This document shows, piece by piece, positions 47,708-58,451 of a DNA stretch of 64,000 nucleotides (position 1 is its first letter; each line of letters begins with the position of its first letter). The position numbers and the translations under genes were made by a program. The stretch is from Panonychus citri (taxonomy: Eukaryota; Arthropoda; Arachnida; Trombidiformes; Tetranychidae): the NCBI RefSeq assembly GCF_014898815.1, contig NW_026515528.1:310001-374000 (forward strand), read 5' to 3'. Below the pieces are notes generated by a model. It did not search any database. It was not told the DNA's origin and saw only the letters and a program-made list of their open reading frames with translations.

Positions 47708-48004
47708 ATAACTTATCTGAAGTATCTGATTTACCGAGTGTTTATCACATTTAAAATTCAGTTTTTTTTGTTGATATCTAAATAAACGTTTTTGACTCAA
47801 AAAGTTGTAATTGAAAAACCGATTGAATTTATAATAAATGGAACAAATTATGATCAATTTTGTCTTTTAATACTTAATATTTATTTTTCTCTCATATTTT
47901 CTGTTTTATCTCGTTGAACTTCAATCTCTCTTTTTTATTATGATTATGATATATATTTATCTTTGAATATTTGGTTATAAAAAATGTATTGGATTATTAT
48001 TTTT

Positions 48005-48358
48005 TCAATTGAGAACAATGGGTGGGGGTGTATACAAAGGGTTTTGCTCGAGAGCTGTCAAGTGATGAAGTATCTGAATCCTTAAAAGATCAATTTCATT
48101 CAATTGAATAATAAGGTTGTATGTTATAGCATGTTTAGGTGGCATTTCTCTTTTTAGTAATTCTTTAATAGAGCCAGGTAGATCACCTGGTTTGAAGGGC
48201 AGTGTCCAATTATCAAAATTGAAGCCTAATTCCTTCAGCTTGACAACTATTCGGATGACTTGTTGGGAGAAACCATGAAGACAAAATCTCAAATCTTCTG
48301 AAATTCGTCGATTTCTCTCGTCGATGTCCGCAATTCTTCTATCAAGATTGTTAGCCAT
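48005..48358 (-). CDS. EIDLLR-family protein 2, behind the leader-exon array
   Basis: 117 residues from MANNLDRRIADIDERN. An N-terminal heptad-like segment is followed by FKPGDLPGSIKELLKREMPP and LNEIDLLRIQILHHL, and the end PPPIVLN. It shares length (117) and motif order with the protein at 49992-50345. A strong acceptor (TTTATTTGTTCAG, plus about 48366-48378) lies 8 bp upstream of the ATG. It is therefore the natural splice target for the repeated leader exons that lie upstream on this strand (48.5-49.95 kb). Confidence 0.65.
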   Translation of the reverse strand: MANNLDRRIADIDERNRRISEDLRFCLHGFSQQVIRIVVKLKELGFNFDNWTLPFKPGDLPGSIKELLKREMPPKHAITYNLIIQLNEIDLLRIQILHHLTALEQNPLYTPPPIVLN

Positions 48359-48429
48359 TGTAATAATCTGAACAAATAAACACAAAACTTGTTGATTAGT
48401 AATCATAAAATTAATATTTGACCTACATT

Positions 48430-49950
48430 GCTCATCACTAGAGGTGAAAGGACGACCCTAAAGGTCATCACAATTATCTCTTGGACTTGCACTTTTTACT
48501 GTCAAAATATGACCTTACCAGTTTGAATGTTGAAAGGTAATGAGATAAAATGAGTGAAAATAATGGAAAAATCTGGTCGTTTGAGAAATATCTAGTTAAT
48601 AAATAAAATTAAATGATTAAACAAACTTAAATATACTAAATATTTAAGTAACATTGCTCATCACTAGAGGTGAAAGGACGACCCCAAAGGTCATCACAAT
48701 CATCTTTTGGACTTGCACTTTTTTACTGTCAAAATATGAACTTACCACTGTGAAAAGTTTGAGAGCAAATAAAACAGATGTGAATTGTAATATTATTGTA
48801 ACAGCAAAAATCAGATGTCGACTGAAAAATATCTAAAGAGAAACAAATCAAATTAAATGATTAAATAAAACTTGCACGCATACTAAATATTTGAGTAATA
48901 TTGCTCATCACTAGAGTGAAAGGACAACCCCAAAGGTCATCACAATTATCTCTTGACTTAACTTTTACTGACAAAATATGAACTTACCACTTTGAAAGTT
49001 TGAGAGTTAATGAGATAAAAACAAATGAAAATAATAGAAATATCTGTTGTCGTCTGAGAAATATCTGAAGGAGATAAATAAAATTGAATGATTAGTAAAA
49101 CCTGCATGTAAGTTACTAAATATTTGACCAACATTGCTCATCACTAGAGGTGAAAGGACGACCCCAAAGGTCATCACAATTATCTCTTGGACTTGCACTT
49201 TTTACTGTCAAAATATGAACTTACCAGTTTGAATGTTGAAAGGTAATGAGATAAAATGTAAGTGAAAATAACGGGAAAAATCTGGTTTCGTTTGAGAAAT
49301 ATCTGAAGGTAATAAATAAAATTAAATGATTAAATAAAACTTGCACGCATGTTACTAAATATTTAAGTAACATTGCTCATCACTAGAGGTGAAAGGACGA
49401 CCCCAAAGGTCATCACAATCATCTTTTGGACTTGCACTTTTTTACTGTCAAAATATGAACTTACCACTGTGAAAAGTTTGAGAGCAAATAAAACAGATGT
49501 GAATTGTAATATTATTGTAACAGCAAAAATCAGATGTCGACTGAAAAATATCTAAAGAGAAACAAATCAAATTAAATGATTAAATAAAACTTGCACGCAT
49601 GTTACTAAATATTTGAGTAATATTGCTCATCACTAGAGGTGAAAGGACAACCCCAAAGGTCATCACAATTATCTCTTGGACTTGCACTTTTTACTGACAA
49701 AATATGAACTTACCACTTTGAAAGTTTGAGAGTTAATGAGATAAAAACAAATGAAAATAATAGAAATATCTGTTGTCGTCTGAGAAATATCTGAAGGAGA
49801 TAAATAAAATTGAATGATTAGTAAAACCTGCATGTAAGTTACTAAATATTTGACCAACATTGCTCATCACTAGAGGTGAAAGGACGACCCCAAAGGTCAT
49901 CACAATTATCTCTTGGACTTGCACTTTTTACTGTCAAAATATGAACTTAC
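48430..49950 (-). repeat. Higher-order tandem array of leader-exon/intron units with a conserved intronic hairpin
   Basis: Seven introns start at donors GGTAAGTTCA or a variant, and each is followed by the same 60-nt block (plus positions 48430-48490, 48656-48716, 48903-48960, 49136-49196, 49375-49435, 49625-49685 and 49862-49922). Between them lie six short exons, two each of types A (78 nt), B (87 nt) and C (77 nt), which begin ATATTT at a good acceptor and contain no ATG. The order is (A-B-C)x2 with a period of about 720-726 bp; the two B copies are almost identical. Exon lengths are not multiples of a common codon phase, so they are leaders and not a protein repeat. In the transcript the block folds as stem GATGACC/GGTCGTC inside an outer stem ATCTCT/AGAGRT. 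Confidence 0.75.
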
Positions 49951-49991
49951 CACTTTGAATGTTGAAAGTTAAATGGTATTAATGAGTGATA

Positions 49992-50345
49992 TCAATTCAA
50001 ACGGATGCTTAAATCTTCATCAAAGCAAACCTCGGGAAGATATTCAGGATCACGCACAAGTGTTCGCATAATGTGTATAGCTTGCACTCTCAGTAAATCA
50101 ATTTCCAAAAGTTCATTATACTTATGGAAAACTGAACTGTGTGGAGGTGGTCTCGGTCTTCGCATTACTTTTAAAATTGATCCCTCTAAATCAAATTGGT
50201 CGTATGGTAGATCATTACCATTGTAGTGGTAACCATACTCTTTCAATTCCTTTTCTAAAGGGACAGCTCTTACGATTAATATCGTGTAAATATCCAAATA
50301 TTTACTATGCAGTAACCTCTTAAATAGATAATGAGAAAGAAGCAT
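49992..50345 (-). CDS. EIDLLR-family protein 3
   Basis: 117 residues from MLLSHYLFKRLLHSKYL. Its C-terminal half has FDLEGSILKVMRRPRPPP and LLEIDLLRVQAIHIM, aligning with the two other family members, and it ends SIRLN. About 42 nt past the stop is a donor GTG|GTAAGTTC that starts the first intron of the leader array. The coding exon may thus be spliced to, or alternate with, downstream exons of the 48-kb gene. Its own promoter is not clear; another copy of the donor-plus-hairpin block lies upstream at 50761-50850. Confidence 0.6.
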   Translation of the reverse strand: MLLSHYLFKRLLHSKYLDIYTILIVRAVPLEKELKEYGYHYNGNDLPYDQFDLEGSILKVMRRPRPPPHSSVFHKYNELLEIDLLRVQAIHIMRTLVRDPEYLPEVCFDEDLSIRLN

Positions 50346-51060
50346 CAAATTACATATTTATTCTCAACTTAATTTTATTTGCTATACTCACTCTTTCTCT
50401 ATACGAGAGAACCATTTTTTATGCAAACAAAGGTATTCTATTTAGGAGGTAGCCAAGTTAAACTAGAATGATAAAAAAATAAGTTAATCCAACCAAAAAT
50501 AATTTGTAACTATAATATTAAAACTTGTCACTAGAGATAAAAAGACAAGCCTGATCCTCATCACAATTATTTCTAAGACTAGCTATATATAAAAACATCT
50601 TATAACATACTTATCACTAAATGGAAAGACTCAAAAAATAACGCTTGAATCGGGATATGTATATAAAACTTCTGAATATTTGAATATCTGAATCTGAATA
50701 ATGGCTAAAAAAAGATAAAAAGAATAAGTTCATTTCTCAGGGCTAATTGTTCTATCTTTTGCTCATCACTAGACGAAAGGACGGTCCCAAAGACCACCAC
50801 AGTTGTCTCTTCGACTCGCATGAGAAGTGTGAAATCAACTTACCACTAAAAATGATGAATACAAACTGAGACCTTACTGTTACTTACAATGTTTATTTCA
50901 AATGCAGAACGAGAAATAGACACACTAAACATCTGCTTGAATTTGATTGGACATCGTCCAACATCTGGCATGCAACATGGATTTTAACATCTAGAATTTA
51001 ACATCTGGCATTGTAAATTCACTGTCACGTAGGCACCTCTCTTTCATTTCGCTTTGACAC
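50346..51060. other. Spacer with two further hairpin-block copies
   Basis: A decayed copy lies at about 50527-50590. A good copy lies at 50761-50819 with donor GTGGTAAGTTG at about 50843-50853 on the minus strand. No coding frame is recognised. Confidence 0.55.
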
Positions 51061-51160
51061 GTAGGCATCTCTCTGTCTATTTCTCTGTCTATTTCTCTGT
51101 CTATTTCTCTGTCTATTTCTCTGTCTATTTCTCTGTCTATTTCTCTGTCTATTTCTTTGT
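51061..51160. repeat. 12-bp minisatellite (TCTGTCTATTTC)n
   Basis: About seven tandem units. It is flanked by CACGTAGGCA, CACGTAGGCA, CACGTGACCA and CACGTAGTCA words at about 51027, 51058, 51162 and 51210, upstream of a TATA box, so it lies in a promoter region. Confidence 0.85.
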
Positions 51161-51221
51161 CACGTGACCATCTCTCTTTCCTTCTCTCTGTCTATCTCGC
51201 TGTCTACAGTCACGTAGTCAA

Positions 51222-51266
51222 AACCAATGATATAAATAGCTTGGTCTACAGTTTTAAGCTCAGTTT
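51222..51266 (+). promoter_or_regulatory. Core promoter: CCAAT, TATA and arthropod initiator
   Basis: ACCAATG, then TATAAATAG at 51231-51239, then TCAGTT at 51260-51265. The TATA-to-initiator distance is about 30 bp, the arthropod standard. It drives the spliced transcript that begins the plus-strand polymerase side of the element. Confidence 0.75.
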
Positions 51267-52097
51267 GTCTCCAGCTTTTGACTTGGTAAGTTCAGGTTGA
51301 TGTTCAAATGCGAGTCCAAGAGATGTATGTGATAACCTTCGGGGTTGTCCTTACATCTCTAGTGATGAGCAAACTCTTCTGAATTCTGATTAATGTTTTA
51401 TGAATTTATATAATTTTATTCTAACCATTTTCTTCATTTTTTCTTTATTCATTTATCAGATTTTCGTTTTCTTGAATTTTCTCTCTCAATTTTCACCAAC
51501 ATTTTCAACCCTAACTTCTTCAACAAAAAAAAAATTCATACTGAGTTTTATATTGTAAGTTAAGCCGACTTCTTTTTCAAATCATTCATTAGATTTTTGT
51601 GATGACCTTCGAGTTTGTCCTTTAGTCTTTTGTAATAAGCTTTTATACTGAATTTATATATGTTTTTAATTCATTTATTCCTTATATTCTTTTTCTTTTC
51701 AATAGATATTCTTTACGTGTTTCTTGAGTTTTTCTAATTATATACTAATTCTAAAAATTGATATAATGGATAGCCAGGTAAGGTTTCTTGATACATGAAT
51801 TTTGAGTTTGAATGTTCATAATGGATGAATTTTTCTTTACAGCGTTACCCTGAAGGTTTAAGTAAAAACCAAAAGGCCAAATTTAGAGCCAAGGAAAGAG
51901 CTCAGAAAATGAAGGAAATGCCGCAAAATGACATCCATAAGCAAATATGGCTCTGTCAAAAAGGACGAAAAAATTTTGCTGCCGCCGATAAAATCGAGCA
52001 GAAACTTATTGGTATGTACCAACGAGTATTGGTTACTCCTGAAGGTGAAAAAAAAACCGAAATGGAAAAAAATATCGCCGCCTTGAGAAAAAGTTAA
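51262..52097 (+). CDS. Small basic protein with spliced leader exons
   Basis: Non-coding exons 51262-51285 and 51460-51554 contain no ATG. They are followed by exon 51706-51777 with the ATG at 51766 (MDSQ) and coding exon 51843-52097. The product is 88 residues and very rich in Lys/Glu/Gln (KNQKAKFRAKERAQKMKEM, with KIEQKLIGMYQRVLV). It has no known motif; a nucleic-acid-binding or scaffold role is possible. Introns 1 and 2 both carry the GTGATRACCTTCG hairpin block found in the minus-strand array at 48-50 kb, which ties both gene sets to one element. The MDSQ exon is also in phase with the acceptor at 52490 leading into the polymerase. Confidence 0.65.
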
Positions 52098-52490
52098 GGA
52101 GAAAACCAAAAATATAAAAATTTATTTGCTGATGTTGGCAATAAAAAGCCAAAAATTGATAAAGATGATGACAAAAAAACAACTTAAAAATTTATATAAA
52201 TATACAACCTGAGAAAATGAAAGAAAAATTATGTTAATGATGATTAATTAAAAAAAATATATGATGATTAATAAAAAAATGTGATGATTGATAAAATAAA
52301 TGATTATGCTGATTATGATTATGATGATAAATTAAAATGATGAAATCCAATAAAATATTTTCTTACAATTAAAATTCATTATGTACTGTTAATATATTTC
52401 CATTCATCTATTATGAACATTCAAACTCTGAACAATATTTCAAATAGAAAAATGATTACTAACATTCATTTTTATTTATTCATTCTCTAG

Positions 52491-55400
52491 AGTTCTGATG
52501 ATGAAACGGTTCATATGGAATCAGTTAATAATTCCTCTACCTCATCTGCCACTGAACTTTCATTCTCATCAACTGAATCATCTGAAAATGAGAATAATAC
52601 CTTATCAACAACACAAACATACAAATGTCCACGTTGTTCGAAAAAACCGTACAAACGCTACGGAATGTATAAACTACACCTAAAGACTTGTGGTGTACCA
52701 CCACCGGTAATAAACGTTCATTTTCCTGGTGACATCAACCGATTCCACCTTCTATCTACAGCGATGGAAAGAGATTCGTTGTGTATCGAGCTGACAATTT
52801 AGAAGTAGCCGATGTAAGTGGCGTTTACCAAGACTTTGGTCTAAATATACAACAAATTTTGAAATTCGGTAAGTATGCTTTCTGTTCAAACTTTTAAATG
52901 AATGAAAGTGAATCTTTTCATGTGTTGACATTCAAATATGAAATGTACAAGGTCTGATCTTTTTTATCCATTGATTCTTATAACTTAAATTTACAACTAT
53001 AACTGATCCTAGAACCAACATTCTATTAATATTACATAGGTATCGATAAACTAAAACTGATAAAGGCTGGAATCAGTATCCAAGTTGAAATGGTAAAAGA
53101 ATCGCTCGATGGTTCCCAGTTTGTAGCCAACTTTCACCTCAACCTTGCTTAAGTTTTATCCAGCTAGTGATATTATGGCAAAATTGGCAAGGCTTTATCA
53201 GAAATTGATTCATTTATTGATCAATATACTCAAAAGGTTCAGGATGGTCAGTAGCCAGGTTCATCCATTGTGATGTAATTTTGGTCTCAAGCCACATAAA
53301 GGAGGTGTAGATCGATACAACTCCCTAATGACTTGAAAAACCAAAAGTGTTTAATATCACCTGATACTATCAGTGACTGTTTCATGTATTCAGTTCTTGC
53401 AGGACTACATACCCCCCAATACAACCCACAGAGAGTTACACTTTATCGAAGATACTTGGATCTCTATGACTTCTCTGATGCGTGGTAATGTATCGGTGCA
53501 TCAAATCAAAAAGTTCACCAGAAAAAATGCCATCTCAGTTAACGTTTATAGTTATGACGTTGACTCAAAAACTATTTGGCCAATTAAAGTAATGGACAAA
53601 GAAAATACAAAGCACGTTAATCTGCTATTATATAATGACCATTACTTCACAATCACTAATTTCAATCGACTTGCCAGTACATCTGGAACACGTAACAACT
53701 ATTTCTGTTACCGTTGCATCTGCTCATTCAATAACCAAGAAAGATTAGATGCACATAGAAATGATTGTCTAAATCATACACCTCAAAAACTGGTATTACC
53801 ACAACCCGGGAGCCGAAAATCAGTAATCACAAGGAATGATTATCGAAAGGAAAGTCGTTTTCCATATATTATTTATGGCGACTTTGAGACATTATCAACT
53901 AATAGAACTGACTCTGAGAAAATCCTAGCCGATTTAGTTCCAGTTAGTTATGCTTTAATTGCAGTCGATTGGAATCGAAATATCGTCAGTAAAAAACTTT
54001 ACTTTGGTGAAAATGTTAGGCAACAATTTTTCAAGTCATTGGCAGATATTAAAAAAACCATAGATGAGCATAAACAAGAAAACTTCAAACCATTAAGTAT
54101 GTCTCCACTTGATGAACAGGAATTTGAAGCTATTCAGAATTGCCATATCTGTGGTAAATGTTTGTCATGATAGGGTTCGTGATCATGATCATCTCACTGG
54201 TCAGTTCAGAGGTCCTGCACACCAAGCATGCAATGTAGCGTATCAAGTGCCATCTAAAATTCCAGTCATTTTTCATAATTTGAAAAACTTTGACGGGCAC
54301 ATCATTATCGGCGCTTTACGTTCTGGAATGTTCAAAAACCCACCAAGGCTGATTCCCCATACAATGGAGAAGTACATCGCATTCATGCTTGATGACTTTA
54401 TCTTTCTGGATAGCTACAGTTTTCTACCTGCATCACTTGATAACCTGGCTCAATCTGTACCCGATGATATCAAAAAACATTTCATGACAAGAGTTTTCCC
54501 AGAAAACACACCATTTGAATTATTAATGAAGAAAGCTTGTCTCCCATATGAGTATTTTAACTCAATTTCTGATTTTGATCTAGATCATTTACCATCTAAA
54601 GAAGCTTTTTACTCTACGCTGACAGATTCACATGTAACTGATGAAATGTATGATCATGTGACTAACATTTGGAACCGATTTAACTGTCAAACATTGAAGG
54701 ATTTTCACAACATTTACCTTAAAGTTGATACATCCTTATTAGCTGCAATATTTGAAAACTTTCGAAGGACAAGTTTCAGAAATTTTGGTATTGACCCGTG
54801 TCATTACTTCTCCGCTCCTGGATTTGCGTGGGCTGCAGCAATCAAGAAAACCAAAATCAAACTTGAACTAATTACAGACAATGACATGCTGTTAATGGTA
54901 GAAAAAGGTATCAGAGGTGGTCTCACTCAGGTATCCAAAAGACATGTAATAGCCAACAATACATCATGTCCGAATTATGATTCAACAAAAGAACCTACAA
55001 GTTTGGCTTACTTTGACGTTAATAATTTATATGGGTATTCAATGTGTCAAGAATTACCAGTTGGCGAGTTCTAATGGGTTCCTGCTGGTCAATTTATAAA
55101 TGTCATTTATAAAATACTCGATATAGATGACTCTGATCTATCGAGTGGGTTCATTCTTGAAGTAGATCTTGAATATCCAGATAATCTTCATGATAAACAT
55201 AATGATTACCCTCTAGCTCCTTATAAACAATCAATAAGTGATGAACTCCTGAGCCCGTACCAAAAGCTATTGCCGAGCGACTTGCTGCTATTGGAAACAA
55301 AAGTACTAAAGTCCCAAAATTGGTTACAACATTTTTGAAGCGAGAAAAATATGTTGTTCATGGCAAAACTCTTTACTTTTACCTGAAAGAAGGTATGAAA

Positions 55401-56291
55401 TTAAAGAAAATTCATCGCATTATAAGATTCAAACAAGCACCTTGGCTTAAGCCATATGTTGAATTCTGTACCGAACAGAGGAAACAGTCATCAACCAATT
55501 TTGAAAAAGATTTTTGGAAGTTGATGGTCAACAGTATCTATGGAAAGACCATAGAAGATAAACGAAAACATACTCATGTTGAGCTCGTTTTGGATAATGC
55601 ATCCGCTGAGAAGCGATTACGTGATAACACCTGCGAAAACTTTTTGATACTTGATGAAGACCGTATTCTTTTCAAGATGAAAAGAAAACAGATAATTATG
55701 GATAAACCTATTGCGATTGGCTTCACAGTATTAGAGTTATCCAAAATGAAGATGTACGATCTTCACTACAACCATTTTAAAGCAACTTATGGGAATAACA
55801 TTAACCTTGTATATACTGACACCGATAGTTTCATCTATGAGGTTAAAAACGCTGCAAATGATCACATTATCGCTCGAATGCATAGTATTCTCGACACCAG
55901 CAATTACCCAAGAGAACATCGATATTTTCAAACGTCCGTGAAAAGAAAATTGGCTTTTAAAGATGAACTTTCTGGTGGTATAATGTTTGAATTCATTGGT
56001 CTCAAGTCAAAACTATACGCTTATAAATCGGACGAAGGCGAGAAGAAACGAGCTAAAGGGGTCAATCGAGCGGCAATGAAACGCATCACATTTGATGATT
56101 ATAAAAAAGCCATTGATGCAAGTACCAATGTTAGACTTACTATGCATAGACTCCAAGCAGTTCGACATGAAATTCAACTTTTGAAATATCAAAAATTATG
56201 TATTACCCCCTTTGATAACAAAAGATATATCCGAGAAGATGGAATATCTACTTTAGCTTACGGTCACTACTCATTGAGAGCTGATCAATAA
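52491..56291 (+). pseudogene. polB: Protein-primed DNA polymerase B of the Polinton, multiply broken
   Basis: Replicates the element by protein priming. In order: an acidic Ser-rich N-terminus from acceptor 52490; a zinc finger YKCPRCSKKPYKRYGMYKLH (about 52615); a GT/AG intron 52869-53039; and a degraded stretch at 53150-53400 where the frame changes several times (DCFMYSVLAGL is recognisable). Then come an exonuclease with YGDFET (about 53873), an HNH-like DHDHLTGQFRG (about 54180), Exo II FHNLKNFDGH, polymerase motif A FDVNNLYGYSM (about 55010), motif B KLMVNSIYGKT (about 55520) and motif C YTDTDS (about 55815). The frame breaks near 52760, at several points in 53150-53400, near 54165 and near 55270. 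An in-frame TAA interrupts GEF-WVPAG at 55072-55074. Catalytic motifs are intact, so decay is recent. Confidence 0.93.
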
Positions 56292-56322
56292 TAAAATATT
56301 TCAACAATATTAAAAATCATAT

Positions 56323-56751
56323 TCAAATCAAATCATTTATTGTTTTCAAAACTTTTTTTTCATTATATATATGTTTACATTTACGGAATATTCGATAGAA
56401 TCGATTCAGATCGTTAACAAGAAGAATGAATAGAATACAGAAAAACCCACAAGCAATTGAACTATTGCCTTGATACTTATTACGGTTAACTTTTAAATAG
56501 TTAGAGTTAGAATCAATGAATGAGAGAATCGTGTCTGGTGGATTTCTTCCAAATGAGTCGAAATAGTGTGCTTGATTATTCTTGTCAAAGTGTAAAGCAA
56601 CCCAATGACTTCCAGTCTTATAACTAGGATCTAAATTGATAATGAATGATTTAGGCTTTTTAATGTATTTCGGTAACATATCACATGGGAATGTTCCTCC
56701 ATACCATTTTACTTTTCTAAGTAATTTATTGAGATCTCGTGTTGTTAACAT
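56323..56751 (-). CDS. Adenain-type cysteine protease (capsid maturation)
   Basis: 142 residues. Processes capsid precursors in adenoviruses and Polintons. The family motifs are all visible: W-GGTFPCDMLP near the start, catalytic His in GSHWVALHF, acidic YFDSFGRNPP, Gln in NKYQGNSS and catalytic Cys in ACGFFCILF. The length fits small adintovirus proteases. It is the last gene of the minus-strand late cluster, converging with the polymerase, and is a single intact frame. Confidence 0.92.
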   Translation of the reverse strand: MLTTRDLNKLLRKVKWYGGTFPCDMLPKYIKKPKSFIINLDPSYKTGSHWVALHFDKNNQAHYFDSFGRNPPDTILSFIDSNSNYLKVNRNKYQGNSSIACGFFCILFILLVNDLNRFYRIFRKCKHIYNEKKVLKTINDLI

Positions 56752-56784
56752 GTTCAGTAATCAATCATTACGTTACGGTCTTTA

Positions 56785-57980
56785 TCAATAGTTATTGTTA
56801 TCGTATTGAGCGAAAACAATCGCTTTAATTGGTCGTGTAAGTGGTTTCATCAATTTAATATCAAGACGAGTGACACCTCTCTTAAGCAAAGATAATGTTC
56901 CTGTTTCTCCTCCAATTGAGCCATCAGGTGTTAGATCAAAAGCAAAAGGGTTTTCCTGCTTTATAATCATTGTATTTGAGATCGAGTTGTGGTACACCTT
57001 CATCCTGATTAAAGTATCTGTATAAGTTGACGAATTCTCTCATACATAGATCCTCCTTGAAACTTGGTGTATAAGCAATACTCGGGCATTTGTTACCATC
57101 AATATTCAATGCCAAGTATGTTATATTATAGTGAAAGAAAAAGTATGGATCTTCTTCAATTAGTCCTGATTTAGCTCCATCACTTACAAATCCAATTAAT
57201 ACTCGACGGGTTAATGGTCCGATAAATACATTCTCAATAGTTGCTGATGAAATTCCTTGTTCTATTGTAAATGCTCTCGTTTCGTTGCGTAATGAAATAT
57301 TTTGCAGGTGACTTTTCAAGACTAGTAACAATAGCCAATTGTGCTTCTGAGAATAGCTTAACACGTTTAATATGTACTGCAAATTGTTTGAAATCGATTT
57401 TATAAGTATCAGTATCTTTTGCGTCATAGCGATATAATGAAAATGAATCAGTACTTCGAGTGAACATGAAAGTCAATGGGACGCCATTAATTAATAACTT
57501 ATCTTGTTCACAAATTGATAAATGTAATCGAAAATATAAGTCAATCAATCCAAAGGATCGTGACTCATCAGCCTCTCTACCACTGTCAACATTATTTGGT
57601 GGCCTGAAAACCAAGTCTTCAAGGTACGCTTGATAATGATACATATTGTTTTTCTGAGTTGTATTCACTGATCCAATAGCTAAATCTATTTGTTCAAATA
57701 ATGAGTTACCGAAATTTTCAACAGGACGAATAAAACGACTTGCATTAGCTGGATTTTTACCTACAATTTGCACAACCAAGTGGACCATTGTTGCCTGCAT
57801 ATCAGTGAAATCATCACTTTTTGGGATATTTATTTCATATGTTGTACTTCCTTCTAAGGTTGAATTAGGACGATAATCAACTTCATAGTATGATTCGATT
57901 GCAGTTTGTGTTGGTGGGACAGTAAAAACCTGTAGCTCAGATTTACTTACTGGCATTGATGTCTCATGTAAATACTCCAT
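56785..57980 (-). pseudogene. Major capsid protein (double jelly roll), two frame breaks
   Basis: Main capsid building block. The first frame (57980-57234) starts MEYLHETSMPVSKSELQVF and contains PPTQTAIESYYEVDYRP and FGNSLFEQIDLAIGSVNTT, with the strand-rich first jelly roll and the start of the second. Near 57295-57310 the reading shifts to the frame 57427-56936 (TRAFTIEQGISS ... FIGPLTRRVLIGFV). Near 56950 it shifts again to 57003-56785 (NPFAFDLTPDGS, ending FAQYDNNNY). Each break needs a single-base change. Total length, about 395 codons, is somewhat short but in the range of compact adintovirus capsid proteins. Its start overlaps the stop of the upstream gene (TAATG). Confidence 0.88.
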
Positions 57981-58411
57981 TATCCAAAAATATCTTTTTT
58001 CAACCTTTTAATTTTCTTCTTTGGTTTGTTTATCTTCTTTTTCTTAGTTACTTTTTTCCGCTTGCCTTGTTTTCTTATACCACTACCAGACTGATCGAGA
58101 ATTGTATTCAATTTATTCAATGTCTCTCTAGCTGTCGCTCTTGCCCCTTCCTTACCTCGTTTCTTTAATGAATCTTTAAAATCTTTTTTATCTAGAATAT
58201 CTTGTCCAATATTCACTCCAGTTTGTAATAAATGTTTCCCTAGAAATTTTAATATAGGAATTCCTATCCTTTTAAAAAAGGAACCTAGTCCGTAACCTCG
58301 CTGATATGGTTGACCTCGGTATATTGGTATATCAGAGTAACCTTTACCTGCTTGGTCCCGGTAATGAGAAGTAAAATCACTATCACAACCACAATATACT
58401 TTACGATTCAT
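57980..58411 (-). CDS. Basic core/minor capsid protein (adenovirus pVI- or pX-like)
   Basis: 143 residues in one frame. After a Cys-containing start (MNRKVYCGCDSDF) comes a Gly/amphipathic segment GYGLGSFFKRIGIPILKFLG, of the kind found in membrane-active or core proteins of adenoviruses and adintoviruses. A Lys-rich tail (KKVTKKKKINKPKKKIKRLK) suits DNA or capsid binding. It lies between penton and major capsid genes, as in related elements. The exact homologue is uncertain. Confidence 0.7.
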   Translation of the reverse strand: MNRKVYCGCDSDFTSHYRDQAGKGYSDIPIYRGQPYQRGYGLGSFFKRIGIPILKFLGKHLLQTGVNIGQDILDKKDFKDSLKKRGKEGARATARETLNKLNTILDQSGSGIRKQGKRKKVTKKKKINKPKKKIKRLKKDIFG

Positions 58412-58451
58412 AATGCTCTCAATTTTATTGAATTCTTAATAGATTGTTTTC

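Noticed and set aside
48430..49950. CRISPR array or protein-coding repeat
   Set aside because: Units are about 240 bp with splice signals, and no spacer/repeat alternation of CRISPR type is present. Exon lengths (77, 78, 87) do not share a frame, and the identical 60-codon frames at 48654 and 49373 are by-products of the duplication.
48430..49950. Spliced-leader RNA genes or hammerhead ribozymes
   Set aside because: A donor followed by stem-loops recalls SL RNA, but there is no Sm site (AATTTTTGG-like) and there are acceptors between units. GTGATGA is present but the hammerhead CUGAUGA and GAAA core is not.
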